A stretch of 33,539 bases of DNA, from positions 1 to 33,539 of the forward strand of contig NZ_BCXD01000036.1 in the NCBI RefSeq assembly GCF_001894925.1, given 5' to 3'. Shown here one piece after another: positions 21,811 to 29,591 of the stretch. The position numbers and the translations under genes were made by a program. The notes under the pieces were generated by a model. That model had not been told where the DNA came from, searched no databases, and saw nothing but the letters and a program-made list of their open reading frames with translations. This DNA is from Rhodococcus rhodnii NBRC 100604. GTDB taxonomy: Bacteria; Actinomycetota; Actinomycetes; Mycobacteriales; Mycobacteriaceae. The first letter of the stretch is position 1. Each line of letters begins with the position of its first letter.

Positions 21811-23766
21811 ATGACCAGCGCCCCGTCCACGCCCAACAGCGCGCCCTCCGCGGATACGCCGGAGCCCGACGTCTACCCGCCGAACCCCGCGTTCGCGGCC
21901 GCCGCCAACGCGCAGCCGAGCCTCTACGACGACGCCGCGCGTGATCGGCTCGCGTTCTGGGAGACCCAGGCCGAACGTCTGCACTGGCACGAGAAGTGGA
22001 GCGACGTCCTCGACTGGTCGGGCGCTCCCGTCGCCAAGTGGTTCGTGGGCGGCAAGCTCAACGTCGCCTACAACTGCGTCGATCGCCACGTCCTCGAGGG
22101 CAACGGCGAGCGCGTCGCGATCGAGTTCGAGGGCGAGCCCGGCGACACCCGCACCCTGACCTACAACGATCTGCTCGCCGAGGTGAGCCGCGCCGCGAAC
22201 GCGTTCACCGACCTCGGGCTCGTCGCCGGCGACCGCGTCGCCGTGTACATGCCGATGATCCCCGAGGCGATCGTGACGATGCTCGCGTGCGCGCGGCTCG
22301 GGCTCACACACTCCGTCGTGTTCGGCGGCTTCTCGGCGGGCGCGCTGCGCTCACGCATCGACGACGCCGAGGCGAAGCTCGTCGTCACCGTCGACGGCCA
22401 GTGGCGTCGCGGCAAGCCGGCACCGCTCAAGTCCGCGGTCGACGAGGCCGTCGACGGCGCCGAGTCCGTCGAGAACGTGCTCGTCGTGCGCCGCACCGGA
22501 ATCGACGTGGAATGGACCGAGGGCCGCGACCTCTGCTGGCACGACACCGTCGACCCGGCATCGCCCGAGCACACCGCGCAGCCGTTCGACAGCGAGCATC
22601 CGCTGTTCATCCTCTACACGTCCGGGACGACCGGGAAGCCCAAGGGCATCGTCCACACGACCGGCGGCTACCTCACCCAGGTCTCGTACACCCACCACAA
22701 CGTCTTCGACTACAAGCCCGACGACGTCTACTGGTGCACGGCCGACATCGGTTGGGTGACCGGCCACTCGTACATCGTCTACGGCCCGCTCTCGAACGGC
22801 GTGACGCAGGTCGTCTACGAGGGCACCCCCAACTCCCCCGACGAGCACCGGCACTTCCAGATCATCGAGAAGTACGGCGTCTCCATCTACTACACGGCGC
22901 CGACCATGGTGCGGACGTTCATGAAGTGGGGCCGCGCGATTCCGGACGCGCACGATCTGTCGTCGATCCGGTTGCTCGGCTCGGTCGGCGAACCCATCAA
23001 CCCCGAGGCGTGGCGGTGGTACCGCGACGTCATCGGCGGCGGCACCGCGCCGATCGTCGACACGTGGTGGCAGACGGAGACGGGCGCGATCATGATCTCG
23101 CCGCTGCCCGGCGTCACCACCACCAAGCCGGGATCGGCGATGGCCCCGTTGCCCGGCATCTCCGCGAAGATCGTCGACGACGACGGGAAGGACGTCGGCA
23201 ACGGCGGCAGCGGCTACCTCGTCCTCGACGAGCCGTGGCCGTCGATGCTGCGCGGGATCTGGGGCGACATGGATCGCTACCGCGACACGTACTGGTCCCG
23301 GTACGCCGAGCAGGGCTGGTATTTCGCCGGTGACGGCGCCAAGTTCGACGAGGACGGCGCACTCTGGGTGATGGGCCGGGTCGACGACGTCATGAACGTC
23401 TCGGGCCACCGCATCTCGACGGCCGAGGTCGAGTCGGCGCTCGTGGGCCACAGCGGTGTGGCCGAGGCCGCCGTCGTGGGTGCCACCGACGACACGACCG
23501 GCCAGGGCATCGTGGCGTTCGTGATCCTGCGCCAGGGCGTCGAGAACACCGGCGATCCGCTGATCGCGGAACTGCGGTCGCAGGTGTCGACGGACATCAG
23601 CCCGATCGCGAAGCCCCGCGAGATCCACATCGTCCCGGAGCTGCCGAAGACCCGCAGCGGCAAGATCATGCGGCGCCTGCTGCGTGACGTCGCCGAGGGA
23701 CGCGAGCTGGGCGACACCTCGACCCTCGTCGATCCCGGCGTCTTCGAGGCGATCCGCAAGGCGTAG
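21811..23766 (+). CDS. acs: Acetyl-CoA synthetase (acetate--CoA ligase, AMP-forming)
   Basis: Converts acetate, ATP and CoA to acetyl-CoA, AMP and PPi. The 651-residue protein is complete: the acetyl-CoA synthetase N-terminal motif (ARDRLAFWETQAERLHWHEKW), the P-loop YTSGTTGKPKG, DTWWQTETG, WYFAGDGA and the C-terminal PKTRSGKIMRRLLR, whose lysine (K618) is the residue acetylated by the cAMP-dependent acetyltransferase in mycobacterial Acs. Length equals Rv3667. AGAAAGG upstream is the ribosome site, and a perfect Crp site precedes it. It ends at a hairpin shared with the convergent transporter gene. It is likely controlled by cAMP through transcription and, by analogy, through lysine acetylation. 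Confidence 0.97.
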   Translation: MTSAPSTPNSAPSADTPEPDVYPPNPAFAAAANAQPSLYDDAARDRLAFWETQAERLHWHEKWSDVLDWSGAPVAKWFVGGKLNVAYNCVDRHVLEGNGERVAIEFEGEPGDTRTLTYNDLLAEVSRAANAFTDLGLVAGDRVAVYMPMIPEAIVTMLACARLGLTHSVVFGGFSAGALRSRIDDAEAKLVVTVDGQWRRGKPAPLKSAVDEAVDGAESVENVLVVRRTGIDVEWTEGRDLCWHDTVDPASPEHTAQPFDSEHPLFILYTSGTTGKPKGIVHTTGGYLTQVSYTHHNVFDYKPDDVYWCTADIGWVTGHSYIVYGPLSNGVTQVVYEGTPNSPDEHRHFQIIEKYGVSIYYTAPTMVRTFMKWGRAIPDAHDLSSIRLLGSVGEPINPEAWRWYRDVIGGGTAPIVDTWWQTETGAIMISPLPGVTTTKPGSAMAPLPGISAKIVDDDGKDVGNGGSGYLVLDEPWPSMLRGIWGDMDRYRDTYWSRYAEQGWYFAGDGAKFDEDGALWVMGRVDDVMNVSGHRISTAEVESALVGHSGVAEAAVVGATDDTTGQGIVAFVILRQGVENTGDPLIAELRSQVSTDISPIAKPREIHIVPELPKTRSGKIMRRLLRDVAEGRELGDTSTLVDPGVFEAIRKA

Positions 23767-23777
23767 GCAGCGCAGCT

Positions 23778-23817
23778 CGTGAGCGACTTTCCGGCCTGGG
23801 CCGGAAAGTCGCTCACG
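23778..23817. terminator. Bidirectional hairpin between acs and the MHS transporter
   Basis: A near-complete palindrome with 19-bp perfect arms (23778-23796 and 23799-23817) lies between the convergent stops of acs and the transporter gene. It can end transcripts from both sides. There is no T-run. Confidence 0.8.
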
Positions 23818-23829
23818 CGCGCGCAGCGC

Positions 23830-25215
23830 CTACTTCACGGAGTCGAGCGACTGATCGCGCGTCTCGCGCATCACCAGCAGGGCGACGAAGGTCGCGCTCG
23901 CCGCGATGAGCAGGTAGACACCGACCCAGCCCACACCGTGCGTGGTCGCGAGCCACGTCGCGATGAACGGCGCGATCGCCGCGCCCAGGATGCTCGCGGC
24001 GTTGTACGAGATGCCCGAGCCCGTGTAGCGAACGTTCGTCGGGAACAGCTCGGGCAGCACCGCACTCATCGGGCCGAAGGTCAGGCCCATGAGCACCATG
24101 CCCAGCACGAGGAAGAACAGCATCCGGCCCTCGCCGATCGCGTCGACGTCGAGGATGAGGCCGAACGTCAGGCCGAACACCATGATCGCGCCCGTGATGA
24201 CGAGGAGCGTCGAGCGGCGGCCGAACCTGTCCGCGAGCAGGCCCGCGACCGGCACCATCGCCGCGAAGAACAGCACCGCGATCAGCTGCAGCACGAGGAA
24301 GTTCGAGTACGAGAAGCCCGCGCCGGTACCACCGTTCGCGGCCGTCTTGCCCGTGCCGAAGCTCAGCACCCACGTCGTCATGATGTAGAAGAGCGTGTAG
24401 GTGCCGACCATGACGAACGTGCCGATGATCATCGGGCGCCAGCTCGTCTTGAACGCCGCGGTCACCGGCGTCTGCACCTTCTCGCCACGCTCGACGGCGC
24501 GCGCGAAGACCGGCGTCTCCTCGATCTTCAGGCGGACGTACAGGCCGATCATGACCATCACGGCGCTCAGCAGGAACGGGATGCGCCAGCCCCACGTGAG
24601 GAAGGCGCCGTCGAGATCCGGGTCGCTGTTGTCGTGGCCGAGCCCGAGCGTGATGAGCAGGAACAGGCCGTTCGCGAGGAAGAAGCCGATCGGGGCACCG
24701 AGTTGCGGCCACATCGCGGCCCACGCCCGCTTGCCCTCCTTCGCGGTCTCGGTCGCGAGCAGCGCCGCACCGGACCATTCGCCGCCGAGGCCGAGGCCCT
24801 GGCAGAAACGCATGACGGCGAGCAGTGCCGGCGCCAGGATTCCCACTGCGTGGTACGTCGGCAGCAGGCCGATGATGAACGTCGCGATGCCCATCGTGAG
24901 CAGCGAGCCGACGAGCGTCGCCTTGCGGCCGACGCGGTCGCCGAAGTGGCCGAACACGATCGAGCCGAGCGGCCGCGCCACGAACGCGAGACCGAAGGTC
25001 GCGAGCGAGGCCAGCAGCGCCGTCGTCGAATCGCCCTTGGGGAAGAAGAGGTGGGGGAAGACCGACACCGCGGCCGTCGCATAGATGTAGAAGTCGTAGA
25101 ACTCGATGGACGTCCCCACCATGCTGGCGACGACGATGCGACGGCGCGGCACTCCGGCCACGGTGTCGCCTGTGTCGTCGGGCTTCGCGGCGCCCTGGTC
25201 GATCGTGCTGCTCAC
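23830..25215 (-). CDS. MFS transporter, metabolite:H+ symporter (MHS) family
   Basis: A 461-residue polytopic membrane protein with about 12 helices. The first is GTSIEFYDFYIYATAAVSVF, the MHS signature (also in shikimate, proline/betaine and citrate symporters). The loop 2-3 motif is GHFGDRVGRKATLVGSLL, repeated as ADRFGRRSTLLV in the second half, and RFCQGLGLGGEWSGAALL is typical of MHS. A proton-coupled organic acid or osmolyte is the probable substrate; it cannot be fixed by sequence. The start is GTG at 25215 with GGAG 8 nt upstream; longer frames extend into the promoter. M. tuberculosis has the unrelated protease Rv3668c here, so this gene marks a local difference. Confidence 0.9.
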   Translation of the reverse strand: MSSTIDQGAAKPDDTGDTVAGVPRRRIVVASMVGTSIEFYDFYIYATAAVSVFPHLFFPKGDSTTALLASLATFGLAFVARPLGSIVFGHFGDRVGRKATLVGSLLTMGIATFIIGLLPTYHAVGILAPALLAVMRFCQGLGLGGEWSGAALLATETAKEGKRAWAAMWPQLGAPIGFFLANGLFLLITLGLGHDNSDPDLDGAFLTWGWRIPFLLSAVMVMIGLYVRLKIEETPVFARAVERGEKVQTPVTAAFKTSWRPMIIGTFVMVGTYTLFYIMTTWVLSFGTGKTAANGGTGAGFSYSNFLVLQLIAVLFFAAMVPVAGLLADRFGRRSTLLVITGAIMVFGLTFGLILDVDAIGEGRMLFFLVLGMVLMGLTFGPMSAVLPELFPTNVRYTGSGISYNAASILGAAIAPFIATWLATTHGVGWVGVYLLIAASATFVALLVMRETRDQSLDSVK

Positions 25216-25236
25216 TGAGGATACTCCGAATCTGTT

Positions 25237-25259
25237 CCATCTGATGGGACGCAATCCCA
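25237..25259 (-). promoter_or_regulatory. Overlapping inverted repeats upstream of the MHS transporter
   Basis: CCATC-T-GATGG (25237-25247) and TGGGA-N5-TCCCA (25245-25259) lie 22-44 nt before the GTG. Such repeats near a start often are repressor sites or leader hairpins. No regulator is encoded nearby. Confidence 0.35.
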
Positions 25260-25359
25260 AAACGTGGAATATTGAACACCGCGAATCCGGCCGGGATGCA
25301 ACCGGGTCCCGAACCGGGGTTCGGGCACCCCGAACCGACACGATCGGCACGTCCGTTCT

Positions 25360-25386
25360 CACGAGGTCGTGATCACGGCTAGCCTT
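25360..25386 (+). promoter_or_regulatory. Candidate promoter/operator of the holin-X gene
   Basis: The inverted repeat TCACG-N4-CGTGA (25360-25373), overlapping the palindrome CGTGATCACG (25369-25378), directly precedes a TAGCCT hexamer (25381-25386) that could be the -10. The transcript would have a leader of about 70 nt. Confidence 0.35.
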
Positions 25387-25460
25387 CTGTCTGAGGAAGA
25401 TCGCGCATGAGACGATCGCGTACGCGTGACGAGCAGAACGCCAACCTGGAGGGTCGACAA

Positions 25461-25976
25461 GTGAGCAGTGCCCACGGCAACAGCGCAGGAGACGGCCGCC
25501 GGTACACCGGCGACGGCGTCCCGCACACCGTCGCATCGATTCCGCTCACCGATGTCGACCACAGCTCGCCGCAGCAGGCGAGCATCGGCGGCCTCGTGAA
25601 GGACGCGACGTCGCAGGTGTCGACGCTGGTGCGCTCCGAGATCGAGCTCGCGAAGGCCGAGGTCACCGGGGAGGTCAAGCGCGGCCTCCAGGTCAGCGTC
25701 TTCTTCGTCCTCGCCCTGACGGTGCTGCTGTTCAGCAGTTTCTTCTTCTTCTTCTTCCTCGCCGAGCTGCTCGACCTGTGGCTGCCGCGCTGGGCCGCCT
25801 TCCTCATCGTCTTCGGGATCATGGTCCTCGCGACGATCGTGTTCGCGTTGATCGGCTATCTCCGGTTCCGCAAGATCAAGGCACCCGAGAAGACGATCGA
25901 ATCGCTCAAGGAGACGAAGACGGTCCTCCCGGGCGCCGACAGCGGCGCGCCGGCCGGTCGCCACGCCCGCACCTGA
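25461..25976 (+). CDS. Actinobacterial holin-X family (phage holin superfamily III) membrane protein, Rv3669-like
   Basis: A 171-residue protein with a polar N-terminus, then an amphipathic segment (GGLVKDATSQVSTLVRSEIELAKAEVTGEVKRG) and two adjacent transmembrane helices (VSVFFVLALTVLLFSSFFFFFFLAELL and WAAFLIVFGIMVLATIVFALIGYL), followed by a basic/charged tail. This is the PF07332-type pattern, found on ordinary actinobacterial chromosomes; despite the name it need not be phage-derived. GTG start with GGAGGG 7 nt upstream; the frame before it is not supported. It is followed 3 nt later by the epoxide-hydrolase-like gene, so the two are an operon. Role unknown, probably envelope-related. 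Confidence 0.87.
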   Translation: MSSAHGNSAGDGRRYTGDGVPHTVASIPLTDVDHSSPQQASIGGLVKDATSQVSTLVRSEIELAKAEVTGEVKRGLQVSVFFVLALTVLLFSSFFFFFFLAELLDLWLPRWAAFLIVFGIMVLATIVFALIGYLRFRKIKAPEKTIESLKETKTVLPGADSGAPAGRHART

Positions 25977-25979
25977 TCG

Positions 25980-26933
25980 ATGGCGGACGCCGCGCCGGAT
26001 CCGTCCTCCGTCCGCTTCGAGGGGCCGTGGGTGCACCGGGACGTGCACGCGGGCGGCATTCGCTTCCATCTCGCGCAGGCGCCGAACGCCGGACGCAACG
26101 CGCCGGTCATGGTGCTGCTGCACGGTTTCGCGGACTTCTGGTGGTCGTGGCGGCATCAGCTCGGGCCGCTGACGGACGCCGGGTACCGCGTGCTCGCCGT
26201 CGACCTCCGGGGCTACGGCGACACCGACAAGCCGCCGCGCGGATACGACGGGTGGACGCTTGCGAACGACGTCGCCGGACTGATCCGCGCGCACGGCGGC
26301 TCCCCCGCGACCGTGGTGGGACACGCCGACGGCGGCCTCGTCGCATGGGCGACGTCGATCCTGCACCCCGATCTCGTCCACGCCGCGGTCTCGATCGCCG
26401 CCCCGCATCCCATCGCGCTCCGGCGCGGGGCGCTGTTCGAGCGGCATCAGCGTGCTGCACTGCTGCCCTCGCTGCTGTCGCATCAGTTGCCGTGGCGACC
26501 CGAACGCGTCCTGACGAGGAACCACGGCGCCGAGGTCGAGCGCATCGTCCGTGCCCGGTGTGGCCCCGCGTACACGCGGTCCGACGAGTTCGACGAGGTG
26601 TGCGCGCGGATGCGTGCGGCGATCCTGATCCCCGGCGCCGCGTATTCGACGCTCGAATACCAGCGGTGGGCGTTCCGCAGCCAGTTCCGGCCGGACGGCC
26701 GCCGCTTCATGGCGGCGATGGACGTCCAGGTCGCGCCGCCCGTCCTCCAGATCCACGGTCAGCTCGACCCGTTCGTTCTGGGCCGCCCCGTCCGCGAGAG
26801 CGCGGCCTTCACGTCGTACGGCCGCATCCATTCGGTCGCGGGTGTCGGCCACTACCCGCACTGGGAGGCGCCGCGCCGGACGAACGACGCGATCGTCGAG
26901 TTCCTCGGCGCGCTACCGGACCGGCGCAGCTGA
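25980..26933 (+). CDS. ephE: Alpha/beta hydrolase, EphE-like (epoxide hydrolase family, altered nucleophile elbow)
   Basis: A 317-residue alpha/beta-hydrolase fold. Seen in order: oxyanion motif HGFADFWWSW (from residue 48), AVDLRGYGDTDKPP, the elbow VVGHADGG (112-119), a cap region (about 145-225), an acid in IHGQLDPF and the histidine in GVGHYPHWEAP. The fold and neighbours match epoxide hydrolase EphE (Rv3670). In true epoxide hydrolases the elbow is GHDWGG with Asp as nucleophile; here that position is Ala116 and Asp comes one residue later. Activity is therefore uncertain. It starts 3 nt after the holin-X gene stop and runs convergently into marP with a 28-nt gap. Confidence 0.82.
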   Translation: MADAAPDPSSVRFEGPWVHRDVHAGGIRFHLAQAPNAGRNAPVMVLLHGFADFWWSWRHQLGPLTDAGYRVLAVDLRGYGDTDKPPRGYDGWTLANDVAGLIRAHGGSPATVVGHADGGLVAWATSILHPDLVHAAVSIAAPHPIALRRGALFERHQRAALLPSLLSHQLPWRPERVLTRNHGAEVERIVRARCGPAYTRSDEFDEVCARMRAAILIPGAAYSTLEYQRWAFRSQFRPDGRRFMAAMDVQVAPPVLQIHGQLDPFVLGRPVRESAAFTSYGRIHSVAGVGHYPHWEAPRRTNDAIVEFLGALPDRRS

Positions 26934-26961
26934 GCCCTCGGCCGGGCCCGTCACGGCCGGG

Positions 26962-28152
26962 TCACGCCGCGCACGCGCCCGTCGGTGCGGGGGCGACGGC
27001 ACCGCCCCCGGCCTCGACGGCGGAGGCGATCTCGCGGGTCGTCAGCACGAACCCGGTCTCGGCGTCGTCGACGGCCGCACCGAAGACGAGGCCGACGACC
27101 TCGCCGTCCGGCGACACGAGCGGGCCACCGGAGTTGCCCTGCCGGATCTCGCCGCGCACGGTGTAGACCTCGCGCTGGACCGAACCCTCGCGGTAGATGT
27201 CGGGACCGGTGAGGTCGAGCACTTCGCGCACCCGCGCGGCCGACGCGGTGTACGGGCCGCCGCCGGGATACCCGAGCACGATCGCGTCGTCGCCGCTCGC
27301 CGCGAGATCGGGTGAGATCGGGACGGGCGCGGCCGTGAGCCCGGGAACGTCGAGCACGGCGATGTCGCGCACAGGATCGAAGAGCACGACTTCACCCGGG
27401 AGCGTGCCGTCCGGCGACGCGACGGTGACGCCGTCGGTTCCGGCGACGACGTGCGCGTTCGTCATGACGCGGCCGGGTGCGAACACGAATCCCGAGCCTT
27501 CGAGTGCACGCTGACAGCTCGGAGCGACACCCTGGATCTTGAGCACGCTCGACTGCAGGGACGACGCGACGGGCGAGGCGAGCACGCTCGCGTCGGGCGG
27601 ATCGACCGTGACGACGGGGGTACGCCCGAACGGCCCGATGACCTCCGGCAGCCCCGAGGTGTCGAGCAGCGCGGAGAACTCGCTGGGCAGCGCACGCAGC
27701 CAGTCCGGCGCGAGCGCGTCGACCTCCGCGAGGACCGTCGATCCGCGCAGTGCCGAGGCGATCTGGGGTTGCGACGACGACGTCAGCGGGATCGCGAGCA
27801 ACCATGCGGCGACGAAGACCGCGACCGCCTGGACACCCGCACCGATGATGCTGTCGACGCCGCGGGCCGCGGGACTGTGCATCCCGCCGCGCGCCGCGCG
27901 ACCGAGCACCATGCCCGCGACCTCACCTATGACGACGAGCACCACGATGAGCGCGATGTCCGCGAGGATCCGGAGCCGCGAGTCGTCGATGTGCACGAGA
28001 AGGTGTGGTGCGACGAGGATTCCGGCGACGGCACCGACGAGGACACCGAAGAACGCGAGCACGGACGCGACCGCGCCCTGCCGCCAGCCCGAGAGCGCCG
28101 CGATGAGCGCGACGACCACGAGCACGACGTCGACCCAGGTTGACGCCGTCAT
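26962..28152 (-). CDS. marP: Membrane-anchored serine protease MarP (acid resistance)
   Basis: A 396-residue protein with four N-terminal membrane helices (about 5-125, CvpA/colicin-V-production-like) followed by a periplasmic trypsin-like protease domain. The catalytic triad is visible: H234 (TNAHVV), D263 (VRDIAVLD), S341 (GNSGGPLV). Two cysteines, C213 and C394, match the disulfide that activates M. tuberculosis MarP under oxidative stress (its triad and cysteines have nearly the same numbers). MarP keeps the cytoplasm neutral in acid and cleaves the peptidoglycan hydrolase RipA in mycobacteria. Its ATG overlaps the Nudix stop by 4 bp, making it the last gene of the nth operon. Orthologue Rv3671c. 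Confidence 0.95.
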   Translation of the reverse strand: MTASTWVDVVLVVVALIAALSGWRQGAVASVLAFFGVLVGAVAGILVAPHLLVHIDDSRLRILADIALIVVLVVIGEVAGMVLGRAARGGMHSPAARGVDSIIGAGVQAVAVFVAAWLLAIPLTSSSQPQIASALRGSTVLAEVDALAPDWLRALPSEFSALLDTSGLPEVIGPFGRTPVVTVDPPDASVLASPVASSLQSSVLKIQGVAPSCQRALEGSGFVFAPGRVMTNAHVVAGTDGVTVASPDGTLPGEVVLFDPVRDIAVLDVPGLTAAPVPISPDLAASGDDAIVLGYPGGGPYTASAARVREVLDLTGPDIYREGSVQREVYTVRGEIRQGNSGGPLVSPDGEVVGLVFGAAVDDAETGFVLTTREIASAVEAGGGAVAPAPTGACAA

Positions 28153-28934
28153 TCGTGCTGCCTCTCGTCGGTGGTGTCGGTAGCCGGCACACGCCCACCG
28201 AGATCCTGTCCGGCCCTGCTCAGTTCACCTTCGAGGTCCCGGACGTCGTCGGTGTTCCAGGGTAGTTCCCAGCCCGACGCCGCGAGGACACCGGCGAGAA
28301 CACCCGCCGTGAATCCCCACACGAACAGACCGTCCACCTCGAATGCGGGACCGCGGTAGCCGGCGGGGTGCGCGACCTGGAAACGGTGGCGCGGATCCAC
28401 GAGATCGTGCACCGAGACGCGGCACACGCGCGCGGCCTCACCGGGGTCCACGACGCCGACCTCGCTCGGGTTCTCCCAGTACGCGAGGACGGGCGTGACC
28501 TCGAACCGCGACGGCGGCACGAAGATCGACGGGAGCAGCGCGAGCGGCCGCACTCCCGCGCGGTCGACGCCCGTCTCCTCGTTCGCTTCGCGCAGTGCCG
28601 TCGCGACGATGTCGTCGTCGTCGGGTTCGGTGCCGCCGCCGGGGAACGCGACCTGCCCGCTGTGCTCGCGCAGCGTCGCGGCGCGTTGTGTCAGCAGCAG
28701 GTCGGCGTCGTGCGGCAGGCCGCCGGGCGCGAGCGGATCCGGGTGCGGGGATCCGCCGAAGAGCACGAGCACCGCCGCGGATCGGCGCGGACCGGCGTCG
28801 GGGGCACGGCGGTCGAGGACGGGATTGCGGCCCAGCGGATCGACGGGCGCCGTCGTGCTCACCCGCCGCATCCACTGCGGGACGTCGCGGTCCGCGGCGA
28901 GGCGGTGCAGCTCGCTCCGGGGCAGATCGCTCAT
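28149..28934 (-). CDS. Nudix hydrolase with CoA-pyrophosphatase motif
   Basis: A 261-residue cytoplasmic hydrolase. LLTQRAATLREHSGQVAFPGG is the motif that marks coenzyme A diphosphatases (NudL/CoAse type), directly followed by a Nudix box ending REANEETGV. In the box the first Glu is Asp (DDDDIV before the helix), which usually keeps metal binding. The likely reaction is cleavage of CoA or acyl-CoA to 3',5'-ADP and phosphopantetheine; the real substrate is not proven. Start at ATG 28934, overlapping the TlpA-like stop by 4 bp. Its stop overlaps marP by 4 bp. The frame continues upstream but only as a shadow. Orthologue Rv3672c. Confidence 0.88.
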   Translation of the reverse strand: MSDLPRSELHRLAADRDVPQWMRRVSTTAPVDPLGRNPVLDRRAPDAGPRRSAAVLVLFGGSPHPDPLAPGGLPHDADLLLTQRAATLREHSGQVAFPGGGTEPDDDDIVATALREANEETGVDRAGVRPLALLPSIFVPPSRFEVTPVLAYWENPSEVGVVDPGEAARVCRVSVHDLVDPRHRFQVAHPAGYRGPAFEVDGLFVWGFTAGVLAGVLAASGWELPWNTDDVRDLEGELSRAGQDLGGRVPATDTTDERQHE

Positions 28935-29587
28935 GGGGTACCGAGCCGCTCGTTCACGACGGACTCGATCTCGTCGACGCTGTCGAACGGCTGCGGCAGG
29001 ATCGCGGCGACCGAACCGTCCGCGTCGATCAGGACGCTGACCGGCATGACGGGGGGCGCTCCGACGGCGGCGCGGATGCGTCCGGCCGCGTCCTGCACGC
29101 CGGGCAGCCGCACGCCGTACTCGGTCAGCCGTTCGAGGGCGGCCTGCTCGGCCGGGTCGGTGTGCACCGTCAGCACGGTAATCGCTTCGCCGGCCCGCTC
29201 CGCGTACTGCTCCAGGTACGGCAGTTCCTCGGCACACGGCGCACACCAGTGCGCCCAGATGTTGAGCAGCGCGGGCCGTCCCGCGAGCGCCGACGCGACG
29301 TCGACGGGCGTGCCGTCCGCGAGGCAGTCGAGCGTGATCCCGGCGAGCGGCGACCCGGCCGGGGCCGGCGCACCCGACGGATCGGGGCACTCGGCGAGGT
29401 CGGCGGCCGCGCGCGCTTCGCTGCTCACGGGGTCGCCGGTTGCGGTGGGCACGGGCCGGTCGCCCGAGAAACGGTCGGCGTATGCATCACCGGTCTCGCC
29501 GTCGTCGCCACCGCGCGGCCAGATGGCGACGACGAGCGCAGCGACGATCACGAGCGCGACGAGAGTCCACCGGGCGGAACGAGACAC
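28931..29587 (-). CDS. Membrane-anchored thioredoxin-like protein (TlpA/ResA type)
   Basis: A 218-residue protein with an N-terminal signal anchor (MSRSARWTLVALVIVAALVVAIW) and an extracytoplasmic thioredoxin fold with active site NIWAHWCAPCAEELPYLEQY and the cis-Pro region APPVMPVSVLI. Two more cysteines lie before the active site (AECPDP and LDCLADG) and could form a structural disulfide. It probably reduces or rearranges disulfides outside the membrane. Being directly in the operon with marP, whose protease needs a disulfide, makes MarP a plausible client (inference). It overlaps the Nudix gene by 4 bp and follows nth by 4 nt. Orthologue Rv3673c. Confidence 0.9.
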   Translation of the reverse strand: MSRSARWTLVALVIVAALVVAIWPRGGDDGETGDAYADRFSGDRPVPTATGDPVSSEARAAADLAECPDPSGAPAPAGSPLAGITLDCLADGTPVDVASALAGRPALLNIWAHWCAPCAEELPYLEQYAERAGEAITVLTVHTDPAEQAALERLTEYGVRLPGVQDAAGRIRAAVGAPPVMPVSVLIDADGSVAAILPQPFDSVDEIESVVNERLGTP

Positions 29588-29591
29588 GCGG

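Noticed and set aside
25360-25373. Crp site in the holin-X promoter (TCACG-N4-CGTGA)
   Set aside because: Half-site orientation is reversed relative to TGTGA-N6-TCACA and the spacing is 4, so Crp would not be expected to bind.
25461-25976. Prophage remnant suggested by the holin-family membrane protein
   Set aside because: There are no lysin, integrase, att repeats or other phage genes, and the gene is in its usual conserved place before ephE.
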